DNA of 64,000 nucleotides from JBGTGG01 sp041746855. Lineage in GTDB: Bacteria > Bacteroidota > Bacteroidia > Cytophagales > Cyclobacteriaceae. Location of the stretch: assembly GCA_041746855.1 (NCBI GenBank), contig JBGTGG010000152.1, positions 17,916-81,915 of the forward strand, given 5' to 3'. Each line of letters opens with the position of its first letter. Position 1 is the first letter of the stretch. Shown one piece after another: positions 26,751-35,523 of the stretch. The notes under the pieces are model-generated. The model worked only from the letters and a program-made list of their open reading frames with translations, was not told the DNA's origin and made no database searches. The position numbers were made by a program, and so were the translations under genes.

Positions 26751-29700
26751 TCAGCTTCGATTTTTAATCCATTCCCGGGCATTGACAAACGCTTCCATCC
26801 ATGGTGAAACCGCATCGTTATTCCTTTCATGGGGATAAAAAGGCCAATTCCATGGGAATAAAGACCGTTCGATATGAGGCATAATCGCCAGGTGACGGCC
26901 ATCTTTAGAATATAAAGAAGCGACAGAAAAATCGGAATCATTTGGGTTGCCGGGGTACTCCTGATGGGAATAGGTAGCCCCAACATTAAACAAACCCTGG
27001 TCATTTGGCAGTGAGAAGCGGCCTTCGCCATGGGCAACCCAAACCCCTAATCGTGTTCCCACCATCGAGTGTAGCATAATAGAATCATTCTCAGGAATCG
27101 TAACATTGATAAAAGTAGATTCAAATTTTCCGGAACCATTGTGATGCATTTTGGGATGGTCTTTCCATTCTGGGTAAAGCAAACCGAGTTCCATCATCAG
27201 CTGGCAACCGTTACAAACACCAAGGCTTAACGTGTCTTCACGTTTATAAAAATTATCGAGTGCCTCTTTTGCTTTTGGATTGTAAAGAAATGCACCCGCC
27301 CAGCCTTTAGCAGATCCCAATACATCGGAGTTTGAAAAGCCACCAACAAAAACAATCATATTTACATCCGAAAGATTTTCCCTTCCTGATACTAAATCAG
27401 TCATGTGGACATCTTTTACATCGAAGCCTGCCAGGAAAAGTGAGTAGGCCATTTCACGGTCTCCATTCACACCTTTTTCACGAATGATGGCAGCTTTAAT
27501 ACCACTTGCTGTTCTTCTGGTGGGATCAATTCCTAACGATTTGAATTGGCCGTCAAAAGATGGTTGAAAATTGTAGGAAAGTGACTGGTTTTTATAATGC
27601 GCAAAGCGTTTTTCAGCATGCTCTGGGTTTCTTTGTTTGCGATCAAGAAGATAGGAGGTCTTGAACCAGGTATCGCGCAACGTGTCAATTGCTAAGTTGA
27701 TGTTTTGTTCGAGATAGTTTATAGTGAAGTTTCTTTTGGTATTAACTACCCCCATCACTTCACAGGTAACACCATATTGCGTAAGAATCCGCTGCACATT
27801 GTACATGTCGCTTATCTGGATAATCACCCCGGGATTTTCACTAAAGAGTGTCGTTACAAAATCTGGTTCGAAATCGGAAAGGTTTACATCCATCCCCACC
27901 GTTGGTTCTGCAAAACACATTTCAAGCAAGGCGGTAATGAGGCCTCCTGCTGAAATATCATGACCGGAAAGAATAAGTTCTTTATTAATGAGTTCCTGAA
28001 TAGCTTCGAAGGCTTTTACAAAATGCGCTTCACTTTTGATGGTAGGAACCTGATCGCCTAATTGATGTAAAGTTTGTGCAAATGCACTTCCACCCAGTAA
28101 AAATGAATCGCTCGAAAAATTCACATACACCAGTTGACTACCTTCAATTGGTTTCAATACGGGTGAAATGGTTTTTCGGATATCGCTGACTTCTGCGATT
28201 GCAGATATGATTACCGTTCCCGGTGACAACACCGTTTTTCCATCCGGATATTTTTGTGCCATCGAAAGGGAATCTTTTCCAGTAGGTACATTCAAACCTA
28301 ATGCGATGGAGAAATCGCTCACGGCTTCCACGGCTTTATACAAGCGTGCATCTTCCCCCGGTTTTTTACACGGCCACATCCAGTTGGCACTTAATGAAAT
28401 TCCTTTGATGCCATTGGTCAATGGCGCCCAGACAAGATTTGTTAATGCTTCTGCAATGGCAAGTTTACTTCCTGCAGCAGGATCAATCAACGCTGCGCCA
28501 GGTGCGTGCCCGATTGAAGTTGCTACACCTTGGTGGCTTAAGAAATCCAGCGCCATTACGGCAACGTTGTTCAACGGAAGTTGGATGGGGCCGCATGTTT
28601 GCTGCGTTGCCACCTTACCGGTTACAGAACGATCTACTTTATTCGTTAACCAATCTTTACACGCAACGGATTCAAGTTGAAGAACTTGCTCAATGTATTT
28701 TTCGATCAGGCCTGCATTATACTGAATAGGTTGGTAATCTGTCTTTTCAGTTTTATCCTGAATGATGGTTTTAGGAGAAGAGCCAAAGAGTTGGTTCACG
28801 GCAAGGTCAACAGGTTTTTGTTCTTGGCCGGTCTTATCAAAAATTAATTTCTCGTCACCCGTTGCATCACCCACCACATAGATGGGAGAGCGTTCACGTT
28901 CTGCAACTTTACGTAAGGTATCGATATCTTTTTCTTTGATCCCCAACCCCATTCTTTCCTGCGATTCATTGCTGATCAATTCTTTATCAGAAAGGGTAGG
29001 GTCACCTACAGGAAGTTGATCAAGGTGAATTGACCCTCCGGTTTTTTCCAGTAATTCAGAGAAGCAATTTAAATGTCCACCGGCTCCATGGTCATGGATC
29101 GTTACAATGGGATTGTTTTCAGATTCTACCATGGCACGGATCGCGTTCATCACCCGCTTTTGCATTTCAGGATTGGAACGTTGAATGGCATTGAGTTCTA
29201 TGGCATTTCCATATTCACCTGTGGCCACGGAAGACACAGCGCCACCACCCATTCCAATGCGATAATTATCACCGCCCAACAAAACAATTTTATCGCCTGC
29301 TTCAAGCTCACCTTTTGCACTATCAACGTGTTTCCCGAAACCAATGCCGCCCGCTTGCATTATCACCTTATCGAAACCAAATTGTTTTCCTTTTTCAAAA
29401 TGTTCGAAGGTGAGCACGCTTCCTGAGATTAATGGTTGACCAAACTTGTTTCCAAAATCAGAAGCGCCATCCGAAGCTTTTATTAAAATTTCCGCAGGTG
29501 TTTGGTAGAGCCAATTACGTTCTTCAAAATTTTCTTCCCATGCTTTTCCTTTTTCAAGACGGGGATACGAAGTCATATACACCGCTGTTCCGGCAAGGGG
29601 AAGTGATCCTTTTCCACCTGCTAAGCGATCACGGATTTCACCACCCGATCCGGTGGCAGCACCATTGAAGGGTTCTACTGTTGTTGGGAAATTATGGGTT

Positions 29701-30437
29701 TCCGCTTTTAGTGACAAAACTGAATCAATATCCTTTACTTCAAAATAGTCGGCAGTGTCTTGCCGTTTTGGAGCGAACTGCTCTATTGAAGGACCTTTAA
29801 TAAAAGCAACATTGTCGCTGTAGGCAGAAACAATGTAGTTGGGATTTTCTTTTGAAGTTTTTTTGATCAGTTGGAATAATGACAATTCTTTTTCCTCACC
29901 ATCAATAATATACGTGCCGTTAAAAATCTTATGACGACAATGTTCGGAGTTTACTTGGGAGAAACCAAAGACTTCGCTATCGGTTAGTTTCCGGTTCAGT
30001 TGGGTGCTTGTATTGTTGAGGTATTCAATTTCTTCTTCACTCAATGCAAGACCTTCTTCCTTGCTGTAGTTGGCTATGTCATCAATTTCAACAATCGGAT
30101 CAGGCGAATGATGGATAGTAAAAATATCCTGGTCAAGCTGAGTATAATGGTGGTTGAGCATTTTATCAAACGGCTCATTTCCCGAATCGATTACAAATTC
30201 CTCAATTCGATCAATCCCAGATATTCCCATCGTTTGGGTAATCTCAACGGCATTCGTACTCCATGGAGTAACCATTTCCTTCCGAGGACCGATAAATTTA
30301 TTATTCAGGGTTGTTTCGGTGAGTAGTTTTCCACCACTAAAAAGCCACTCAAGTTTTTCAATATCAGCGGGTGGTAATGGGTGTTTGGCGCCAACAGCAA
30401 AGATTTTGTTGGAGGGTGACTGGAAGAATAAAATCAT
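26751..30437 (-). CDS. purL: Phosphoribosylformylglycinamidine synthase, single-chain
   Basis: Fourth step of purine synthesis: converts FGAR, glutamine and ATP to FGAM. 1,228 residues, the long fused type in which the N-terminal PurS-like region, the two synthase halves and a C-terminal glutaminase are one chain. Visible signatures: SVLSLKAETHNFPTTVEPF and GAATGSGGEIRD in the ATP/FGAR domain, GLNVPTGKDSLSM in the second half, and the glutaminase Cys in LGVCNGCQLMMELG near residue 1130, with its His and Glu near MPHIERSLFP. Gram-negative-style PurL, usual in Cytophagales. Confidence 0.97.
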   Translation of the reverse strand: MILFFQSPSNKIFAVGAKHPLPPADIEKLEWLFSGGKLLTETTLNNKFIGPRKEMVTPWSTNAVEITQTMGISGIDRIEEFVIDSGNEPFDKMLNHHYTQLDQDIFTIHHSPDPIVEIDDIANYSKEEGLALSEEEIEYLNNTSTQLNRKLTDSEVFGFSQVNSEHCRHKIFNGTYIIDGEEKELSLFQLIKKTSKENPNYIVSAYSDNVAFIKGPSIEQFAPKRQDTADYFEVKDIDSVLSLKAETHNFPTTVEPFNGAATGSGGEIRDRLAGGKGSLPLAGTAVYMTSYPRLEKGKAWEENFEERNWLYQTPAEILIKASDGASDFGNKFGQPLISGSVLTFEHFEKGKQFGFDKVIMQAGGIGFGKHVDSAKGELEAGDKIVLLGGDNYRIGMGGGAVSSVATGEYGNAIELNAIQRSNPEMQKRVMNAIRAMVESENNPIVTIHDHGAGGHLNCFSELLEKTGGSIHLDQLPVGDPTLSDKELISNESQERMGLGIKEKDIDTLRKVAERERSPIYVVGDATGDEKLIFDKTGQEQKPVDLAVNQLFGSSPKTIIQDKTEKTDYQPIQYNAGLIEKYIEQVLQLESVACKDWLTNKVDRSVTGKVATQQTCGPIQLPLNNVAVMALDFLSHQGVATSIGHAPGAALIDPAAGSKLAIAEALTNLVWAPLTNGIKGISLSANWMWPCKKPGEDARLYKAVEAVSDFSIALGLNVPTGKDSLSMAQKYPDGKTVLSPGTVIISAIAEVSDIRKTISPVLKPIEGSQLVYVNFSSDSFLLGGSAFAQTLHQLGDQVPTIKSEAHFVKAFEAIQELINKELILSGHDISAGGLITALLEMCFAEPTVGMDVNLSDFEPDFVTTLFSENPGVIIQISDMYNVQRILTQYGVTCEVMGVVNTKRNFTINYLEQNINLAIDTLRDTWFKTSYLLDRKQRNPEHAEKRFAHYKNQSLSYNFQPSFDGQFKSLGIDPTRRTASGIKAAIIREKGVNGDREMAYSLFLAGFDVKDVHMTDLVSGRENLSDVNMIVFVGGFSNSDVLGSAKGWAGAFLYNPKAKEALDNFYKREDTLSLGVCNGCQLMMELGLLYPEWKDHPKMHHNGSGKFESTFINVTIPENDSIMLHSMVGTRLGVWVAHGEGRFSLPNDQGLFNVGATYSHQEYPGNPNDSDFSVASLYSKDGRHLAIMPHIERSLFPWNWPFYPHERNNDAVSPWMEAFVNAREWIKNRS

Positions 30438-30589
30438 GTATGTGGTTCAATTTCCGGAAGTCGCAAAAGTACTTTGATTTGCGGAAAAGCTTGCGTTAAG
30501 AATGAAATTTTAACTCCAAAAAATAATTTTAGATCCCCTTTTGCAAATATTTAAAGGAGAATTAGCTTCGCGTTAAAATTAGCCGTCAT

Positions 30590-31126
30590 ATGAAAAATTC
30601 AGCCTTTTTAATTATTGCCCTTTTAAGTTTCACTGCATCGTTTGCACAGGATTTTGAGGAGGAGCCTCAATATCGGAATGCACCCTTTAGTATCGGATTT
30701 GGGTTGGGTATGGATTATGGTGGGTTTGGTGGTAAAGCGACCTACATTATTGCCAACCGGATAGGGGTATTTGCCGGACTTGGATACAATTTTAATGGGG
30801 CAGGTTATAATTTTGGAGCATCCTTACGGATGGCACCTGATAAAAAGGTTACTCCCTATATTTCCTTGATGTATGGGTACAATGCCGTTATTAATGTATC
30901 GGGGAACTTCGATTTTAAGGAAACGTATTATGGAACCACCCTTGGTTTTGGTATTGAGTTGAAATCCCGGAACCAACCTAATTATTGGAATTTTGGCATT
31001 TTGGTACCTTTCCGGGATCCCGATTATCAAAACACTTTAGATGCATTGAAAGCAAGTGGCGTTACCTTTGATTCAGAGCCATGGCCGATTGGCATTAGCA
31101 TCGGATACCATTTTGGTTTGAAATAA
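30590..31126 (+). CDS. Outer-membrane beta-barrel-like protein
   Basis: 178 residues with a signal peptide (MKNSAFLIIALLSFTASFAQ). The mature chain alternates polar and hydrophobic residues with many Gly and aromatic girdle positions (IGFGLGMDYGGFGGKATYII, VFAGLGYNFNGAGYNFGAS), predicting about eight strands. The C-terminus IGISIGYHFGLK ends near an aromatic, as in barrel proteins. No specific family beyond small porin-like barrels; function unknown. Confidence 0.75.
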   Translation: MKNSAFLIIALLSFTASFAQDFEEEPQYRNAPFSIGFGLGMDYGGFGGKATYIIANRIGVFAGLGYNFNGAGYNFGASLRMAPDKKVTPYISLMYGYNAVINVSGNFDFKETYYGTTLGFGIELKSRNQPNYWNFGILVPFRDPDYQNTLDALKASGVTFDSEPWPIGISIGYHFGLK

Positions 31127-31192
31127 TAATCTGTACTAATTTTGGTGGGCTTAAAATAATTCCCCACCTCCCTCGTCTTTACGACCAAAACC

Positions 31193-31756
31193 ATGAAGTT
31201 TGCGATGGATTTGGCAATGCACATGAAGGAAGAAACTTTTCGAAGAGAGCAAGGCAGGTTGCTGAATTTTATTCGTGGCCGGGTTTCTACCCTGGAAGAA
31301 GCTGAGGATATCCTTCAAGATGTGTTTTTTCAGTTCGTGGCCGGATACGATACCATTGAATCGATGGATCGTGTAACCTCCTGGTTGTTTTCCGTAGCCA
31401 GAAATAAAATCATTGATCGCTATAGGAGGGATGCCGTGCGCCCAAAACGTGCTGATTTTGGATTTATTTCCGATGATCAGGAAGGTCCGATTTCGCTCCA
31501 GGAAATTTTACCGGATTTGGGGGATACTCCGGAGGAAGCACTTTTCAGAGAGACTTTATGGGATGCAATAATGGAAGCCTTAGACGAGCTACCGGCTGAA
31601 CAGCGGGAAATATTTATTCTTAATGAATTAGAGGAAAAAGGTTTTCGCGAGATCGCGGAAGAGAAAGGTGTTTCAATCAACACCCTCTTGTCAAGGAAGC
31701 GATATGCTATCCTGGCATTGCGAAAGAAGCTTCAGGATTTATATGATGAGATGTAG
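31193..31756 (+). CDS. ECF-type RNA polymerase sigma factor
   Basis: 187 residues with region 2 (EEAEDILQDVFFQFVAGYDTIESMDRVTSWLFSVARNKIIDRYRR read in segments) and region 4 (LPAEQREIFILNELEEKGFREIAEEKGVSINTLLSRK). Several in-frame ATGs exist at the start (31193, 31205, 31220); the conserved part begins at EETFRREQG, so any is possible. The next gene, 18 bp later, encodes a small membrane protein that could be its regulator. No classical zinc-binding anti-sigma domain or FecR-like gene is adjacent. Confidence 0.92.
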   Translation: MKFAMDLAMHMKEETFRREQGRLLNFIRGRVSTLEEAEDILQDVFFQFVAGYDTIESMDRVTSWLFSVARNKIIDRYRRDAVRPKRADFGFISDDQEGPISLQEILPDLGDTPEEALFRETLWDAIMEALDELPAEQREIFILNELEEKGFREIAEEKGVSINTLLSRKRYAILALRKKLQDLYDEM

Positions 31757-31774
31757 AATAAAAATATTATAGAT

Positions 31775-32149
31775 ATGAAAAGGGGAGTTTGGTTTTTAAA
31801 ATGGGTGGTTCTGGGGGCAATATTTATTGTCGGCTTTGGATTGTTAACCCAATATTTGTGGAATTGGTTGGTACCGGCTTTATTTTCCGGTCCTGTGATT
31901 ACCTATTGGCAAGCCCTTGGGTTGTTGCTGTTGGCAAAAATTCTATTTGGCTTTGGTGGAGGAAAAGGAGGCCATTGTCAGCAATGTGGAGGTGGAGGAA
32001 AGTCTTTTTGGAAGCAACGCTATGAGAATAAACTAGCTTCCCTGCACCCGGATGATCGTGAAGCCTTTAAAAAGAAAATGATGGAAAAATGGTGTCGTCA
32101 TACCCCATCAAAAGTTGAGCGCGATAAACCTCCGGGCGAAAACGATTGA
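31775..32149 (+). CDS. Small membrane protein next to ECF sigma factor
   Basis: 124 residues: two membrane segments (about 8-26 and 43-60), then a glycine-rich stretch with HCQQC (His67, Cys68, Cys71) flanked by GGGKGG and GGGGK, then a basic helix (RYENKLASLHPDDREAFKKKMMEKWCRH). The Cys/His cluster could bind metal or haem-like cofactor, but no family is recognised. Position directly behind the sigma gene suggests a regulatory partner; that is inference from context only. Confidence 0.7.
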   Translation: MKRGVWFLKWVVLGAIFIVGFGLLTQYLWNWLVPALFSGPVITYWQALGLLLLAKILFGFGGGKGGHCQQCGGGGKSFWKQRYENKLASLHPDDREAFKKKMMEKWCRHTPSKVERDKPPGEND

Positions 32150-32229
32150 AATTTTTTTCTGTGGTGAAAGGATAAAAATATGTTGTGAAAAGCGGAACAC
32201 AATCTTAAGAACCGCGTTAAAGGAAACCG

Positions 32230-32267
32230 TGGAAACTTTTGAAATATTAAAAGTTTCCATAGTTTTG
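32230..32267 (+). promoter_or_regulatory. Promoter with overlapping 11-bp operator dyad for the efflux operon
   Basis: TGGAAACTTTT (32230-32240) and AAAAGTTTCCA (32249-32259) are a perfect inverted repeat. TTTG (32238-32241) and TAGTTTTG (32260-32267), 18 bases apart, fit the Bacteroidota -33/-7 promoter, so the dyad covers the space between the two boxes. Transcription would start only a few bases from the tetR ATG at 32275. The layout implies TetR autorepression of the whole pump operon. Confidence 0.75.
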
Positions 32268-32274
32268 CACCCGC

Positions 32275-32901
32275 ATGGAAGAAACAGATAACAAAGAACG
32301 GATTTTAAAAGGAGCAGAAGAGCTTTTTATGCGCTATGGGGTACGTAGTGTATCAATGGACGATATCGCCCGGCACTTGTCAATTTCCAAAAAGACCATT
32401 TACCAATACTTTACGGATAAAGATGAAGTAGTGACCCTGGTGGCCATCCAACACCTGGCCCATGAGCAGAAAGAGTTTGATGAAGTGTTTATCAATTCAA
32501 AGAATTCCATTGATGAAATGGTAGGACTTTCGCACTGCCTTCGGGCGAACCTGAAGCGGATCAATCCTTCCTTGCTCTTTGATTTACAAAAATACCATCC
32601 GAAAGCATGGGCCGCATGGTTATCCTTTAAATGGGATTATATGCGAATGTCCATTAAGCGTAGCATCGCACGGGGAATCAGTGAAGGATACTTTAGGCCG
32701 GAAATCAACGCGGATATTTTGGCCACCTCACGCCTGGAGCAAGTAGAGATGGGGTTTCGTGATGATTTGTTTCCCAGCGATCAGTTTGATTTCATGGAGG
32801 TGCAAATCCAATTGTTGGAAGTCTTTATTTATGGACTGCTAACAGAGAAAGGAAGAAAATTATATCAAAAAAGCAAAGTCAAAAACCAACCAACCCAGTA
32901 A
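32275..32901 (+). CDS. TetR family transcriptional regulator
   Basis: 208 residues. N-terminal TetR helix-turn-helix: ERILKGAEELFMRYGVRSVSM then DDIARHLSISKKTIYQYFTDK (about 8-52). The C-terminal ligand domain is helical and not closely identifiable. First gene of a four-gene operon with tolC-like, adaptor and RND genes, and preceded by a promoter-overlapping palindrome. Most likely the pump's repressor, released by a pump substrate. Confidence 0.93.
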   Translation: MEETDNKERILKGAEELFMRYGVRSVSMDDIARHLSISKKTIYQYFTDKDEVVTLVAIQHLAHEQKEFDEVFINSKNSIDEMVGLSHCLRANLKRINPSLLFDLQKYHPKAWAAWLSFKWDYMRMSIKRSIARGISEGYFRPEINADILATSRLEQVEMGFRDDLFPSDQFDFMEVQIQLLEVFIYGLLTEKGRKLYQKSKVKNQPTQ

Positions 32902-32910
32902 AGCAAGTAT

Positions 32911-34299
32911 ATGAAACGTCTATTAATTACAAGCGTTTTTGTTTTATCACTTTGGGGTGTCGCCCAAGCACAAACAAAAATGACCCTCGCGGAAGCAATT
33001 GAATATGCAGAGAAGAACAACCAAAACATTCAGAATGCCCAGCTAGAGTTTGAGAAATCAAAAGCAAAGGTTTCGGAACAATTGGCTGCAGGCTATCCTC
33101 AGATTAATGGTTCTGCGGATTTAGGTTACAACTATATAATTCCCACCACCTTTATTCCGGATTTTATATCTCCTTCTGTTTACGGAGTCCTTTTTCAGGA
33201 AGGTGTTATTCCTTCCAAACCACTACCGGAACCGGAAGTTTTTCCTGCTCAATTTGGTACCAAGTATGCTGGAAGAGCTGTAGTAGATGTATCGCAAATG
33301 GTTTTTGACGGTTCGTTCTTTGTTGGCTTGAAGGCCTCCAGAACGTTTACCGAACTTTCCCGAAAGGATCATATCAAAACAACCATTGATGTGGTGGCTG
33401 CAGTAAAAAAAGCATACTACATGGTGTTGGTCAATGCAGAACGGTTGGAGTTGTTGGAAAAAAACTTCAATCGGCTGGACACACTTTTGCGAGAGACTAC
33501 GATCATGCAAGAGAATGGTTTTGCTGAAAAAATTGATGTGAGCCGAATTCAAGTACAGTTTAACAATATGAAAGTAGCAAGATCCAATGCTTCTGTTGGA
33601 TTGAAACTAAGTAAAGACCTGCTTAAATTTCAAATGGGCATGCCCATGAGTGAAGAATTGGAGTTGTCCGATACCTTAGACTCGATTCAATATAAAGCAC
33701 TGGAAGAGGATTTTGAAGAAGGGTTTAAATACGAAAATAGAATTGAGTTTAGTAAACTTCAAACCAATTTTGATCTGACCGCTATCGACATTCAATACAC
33801 GAAAGTTCAGTACATGCCCAAGATTGACTTGTATGCCAATATTGGTGCGAGTTATGGTACGGGTACGTTTGATAACATGTTTGCTTTTGGAGAAAGTTGG
33901 TTTGGATTAGGAACAGTCGGCCTTCGGTTAAATGTTCCAATTTTTGATGGGTTCAGAAAAAGAAGCATTGTTCAGCAGAAACAGTTTCAGCAAAAGCAAG
34001 TTGAGCACAACATGGAACTTGTAAAAAATCAAATTGATTTAGAGAAACTTCAATCCGAAGCAAATCTTACAACAAGCATTGAAAATTTGAGAGCGCAACG
34101 TGAAAACATGGCGCTAGCTGAAGATGTTTATCGCGTGACTAAAATTAAATATGAGCAAGGCGTTGGATCCAACATTGAAGTATTGGATGCAGATGCTGCT
34201 TACAAAGAAGCACAAACCAATTACTACGCTGCACTCTATGATGCACTAATTGCAAGTGTGGATGTTGAGACTGCGTATGGCAAACTCCTCGAAAAATGA
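32911..34299 (+). CDS. TolC family outer-membrane efflux channel
   Basis: 462 residues with signal peptide (MKRLLITSVFVLSLWGVAQAQ). Two repeated halves of the OEP fold: AEAIEYAEKNNQNIQNAQLEFEKSKAKV at the start, and the second half with KVQYMPKIDLYANIGASYG and VPIFDGFRKRS, then the long periplasmic helices ending YEQGVGSNIEVLDADAAYKEAQ. It forms the trimeric exit duct of the tripartite pump. Starts 9 bp after tetR. Confidence 0.93.
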   Translation: MKRLLITSVFVLSLWGVAQAQTKMTLAEAIEYAEKNNQNIQNAQLEFEKSKAKVSEQLAAGYPQINGSADLGYNYIIPTTFIPDFISPSVYGVLFQEGVIPSKPLPEPEVFPAQFGTKYAGRAVVDVSQMVFDGSFFVGLKASRTFTELSRKDHIKTTIDVVAAVKKAYYMVLVNAERLELLEKNFNRLDTLLRETTIMQENGFAEKIDVSRIQVQFNNMKVARSNASVGLKLSKDLLKFQMGMPMSEELELSDTLDSIQYKALEEDFEEGFKYENRIEFSKLQTNFDLTAIDIQYTKVQYMPKIDLYANIGASYGTGTFDNMFAFGESWFGLGTVGLRLNVPIFDGFRKRSIVQQKQFQQKQVEHNMELVKNQIDLEKLQSEANLTTSIENLRAQRENMALAEDVYRVTKIKYEQGVGSNIEVLDADAAYKEAQTNYYAALYDALIASVDVETAYGKLLEK

Positions 34300-34328
34300 A
34301 TCGAACTAATCTAGAAACCCTACTACCA

Positions 34329-35498
34329 ATGAAAAACTATATTTTACCAATTATTGCTGCTATCACGATAGTGGCCTGCCAATCAGGCAATGAAGTTGAC
34401 AAAAAGAAGAGTGAACTTGATAAAGCAAAACTTGAACTATTAACTGTTAAAGAAAAAATTGCAATCCTCGAAAAGGAAATCAGCGAACTCGATCCTGAAT
34501 ATGCAAAGGAGAACAGCAATGCTGTTCTCGTTTCTACTTTTGTTGCAAAGAAAAAACCGTTTGAGCATAAAGTTGAAACCAGAGGTGCTGTTGAATCACG
34601 AAGAAATGTGTACCTAAGCGCCCAAACTGTTGGTGAGATCAAGAAAATACATGTGCGCGAAGGCCAACAGGTTTCGCAAGGTCAGGCCTTGATCGAATTG
34701 GATGCTGACGTGCTGCGTAAATCAATTGGTGAACTAAGGACTTCACTTGAATTGGCAAATACTGTATATGAAAAGCAAACAAAACTTTGGGAACAAAAAA
34801 TTGGAACCGAAGTGCAGTACCTGCAAGCCAAAAACAACAAGGAATCATTGGAGAGCAAATTAGCGACCATGAATGCACAACTTAATCAGACTGTTGTGCG
34901 TGCACCTTTCACAGGAACGATCGATCAGTTGACCGCACAACTTGGTGAGATGGCTTCTCCGGGTGTACCCCTCATTCGCATCGTAAGCTCTCAAGAAATG
35001 TTTTTGAGCAGCGATGTTTCAGAGCGTTTTATTGGAAGGTTTAAGGCAGGTGACAAGGTGGATATCTATTTTCCGATGATTGACAAAACAATCGCGTCTG
35101 TTATAGCTTCTGTAGGGCAGGTGATAAATCCTGAGAACAGAACGTTTGAAGTGGAGGTAAAACTTCCAAGCATAGACTTTATCGTAAAACCAAATCAAGT
35201 GGTTCTTCTTCGATTAAGCGATTATATAAACGAGAACGCCATTGCCGTTCCTACCCGCCTTATTCAAAAGGATGAATTGGGGCAATACATTTATATAGCT
35301 GAAAAAAGGGAGCAGGGATTGGTAGCCAGGAAAGTGCATGTAACCACCGGAACATCCTTTGAAAAAGAAACTGAAATTATTGAGGGGTTAAAAGGAAACG
35401 AAGCCATTGTTGATCAGGGTTTCCGTGATTTGACAGAAGGTGTTTTGGTCACTGTTGCTGAAAACACCACGACCACAGAAGAAGTAGCAAATAACTAA
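34329..35498 (+). CDS. RND efflux periplasmic adaptor (membrane fusion protein)
   Basis: 389 residues from the ATG at 34329. The frame opens at 34296 inside tolC, but the later start gives a proper lipoprotein signal with Cys17 in TIVACQSG. Next come a coiled coil (about 20-60 and 125-170), a biotinyl-lipoyl-like hairpin (GEIKKIHVREGQQVSQGQALIELD joined to NQTVVRAPFTGTIDQL), then beta-barrel and membrane-proximal domains. Links the RND pump to the TolC-like channel. Confidence 0.92.
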   Translation: MKNYILPIIAAITIVACQSGNEVDKKKSELDKAKLELLTVKEKIAILEKEISELDPEYAKENSNAVLVSTFVAKKKPFEHKVETRGAVESRRNVYLSAQTVGEIKKIHVREGQQVSQGQALIELDADVLRKSIGELRTSLELANTVYEKQTKLWEQKIGTEVQYLQAKNNKESLESKLATMNAQLNQTVVRAPFTGTIDQLTAQLGEMASPGVPLIRIVSSQEMFLSSDVSERFIGRFKAGDKVDIYFPMIDKTIASVIASVGQVINPENRTFEVEVKLPSIDFIVKPNQVVLLRLSDYINENAIAVPTRLIQKDELGQYIYIAEKREQGLVARKVHVTTGTSFEKETEIIEGLKGNEAIVDQGFRDLTEGVLVTVAENTTTTEEVANN

Positions 35499-35523
35499 TT
35501 GATAAACGTCTACACAGATTATC

